Below are positions 5,271 through 5,498 of a stretch of 5,498 bases of DNA, piece by piece. The DNA comes from an uncultured Eubacteriales bacterium. Lineage in GTDB: Bacteria > Bacillota > Clostridia > Oscillospirales > Acutalibacteraceae. How positions within the stretch are numbered: the first letter of the stretch is position 1; the number at the start of each line of letters is the position of its first letter. The stretch spans positions 1-5,498 of the forward strand of contig ONWP01000406.1 of assembly GCA_900321595.1 (NCBI GenBank), given 5' to 3'. Made by a program: the position numbers and the translations under genes. The notes beneath the pieces were generated by a model. That model did not search any database. It was given only the letters and a program-made list of their open reading frames with translations, and was not told the DNA's origin.

Positions 5271-5498
5271 ATGCCAACGACCGCGAAACATGCCCGGACG
5301 ATCAAGATCCTGACGATCGTTTACCTCGCGCTGTGCGCCGTTACGGCGCCGGTCGTGAGCGGATACGCGACGTCATACCTGTATCAGGTGTGGGAGGTAA
5401 CCGTCTCCAACGGCTTCAGACTGACCGTTCTTTCGCTCAGCATGCTCTCCTCGATCCTCGCGATCTACGGCTGCCTGCTGTGCAGCAAAAAGAAGAAG
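5271..5498 (+). CDS. Unrecognised small membrane protein (3' partial)
   Basis: An open frame of 76 codons that runs off the window without a stop. I do not recognise the protein. A short basic head (MPTTAKHARTIK) leads into a hydrophobic segment at about 12-31 (ILTIVYLALCAVTAPVVSG). A polar or aromatic stretch follows (about 32-48, with YQVWEVTVSNGFR), then a second hydrophobic segment at about 51-70 ending in cysteines, then a lysine run (SKKKK) at the window edge. By the positive-inside rule both ends would be cytosolic, with a short external loop. The gene starts 70 bases after the aminopeptidase stop, with a strong GAGGTG site. No clear promoter or U-tailed terminator lies between, so it may be a further operon member. 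Codon use matches its neighbours. It may end just past the window as a two-TM protein or continue as a longer one. Confidence 0.65.
   Translation, partial: MPTTAKHARTIKILTIVYLALCAVTAPVVSGYATSYLYQVWEVTVSNGFRLTVLSLSMLSSILAIYGCLLCSKKKK

Overview
The window is a GC-rich stretch, with G or C in most third codon positions, of what looks like a Firmicutes chromosome. The gene content and signals (QueT-type transporter, M29 aminopeptidase, strong Shine-Dalgarno sites, a textbook sigma-A promoter) suggest a high-GC Clostridia member such as Oscillospiraceae/Ruminococcaceae or a relative. That placement is inference from style and gene families, not a database result. All genes supported here lie on the + strand.

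Layout: (1) bases 2-223 are the 3' end of a probable secreted or surface protein, closed by a good intrinsic terminator (246-272). (2) Bases 289-412 hold a near-consensus promoter and a strongly structured leader of about 90 nt. Its fold (a stem with a large loop, an embedded GC hairpin, an A-rich strand, then the Shine-Dalgarno) and its position ahead of a queuosine-precursor transporter make it a good candidate preQ1 riboswitch acting on translation. (3) queT (413-1021) is the likely importer of queuosine precursors. (4) Thirty bases later starts a two-component system: an OmpR/PhoB-type response regulator (1052-1726) and a membrane HAMP histidine kinase (1729-3294), separated by 2 bases. 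(5) A HAD-superfamily phosphatase-like hydrolase (3291-3980) and an M29 metallo-aminopeptidase (3977-5200) follow, each joined to the gene before it by a 4-base ATGA overlap. (6) After a 70-base gap, an unrecognised small membrane protein begins at 5271 and runs off the window still open.

No terminator and no convincing promoter was seen between queT and the aminopeptidase, so the simplest reading is one polycistronic unit driven from the promoter at 289-317. The regulator and kinase form an evident sensor-response pair. The hydrolase and aminopeptidase are probably translationally coupled to the kinase, but their link to the signal is unknown. The least ordinary items are the riboswitch-like leader, a 12-bp GNRA-capped hairpin inside the first codons of the kinase gene, and an unrecognised acidic sensor domain in the kinase. 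I saw no mobile element, CRISPR array, tRNA, rRNA or clear horizontally acquired segment.
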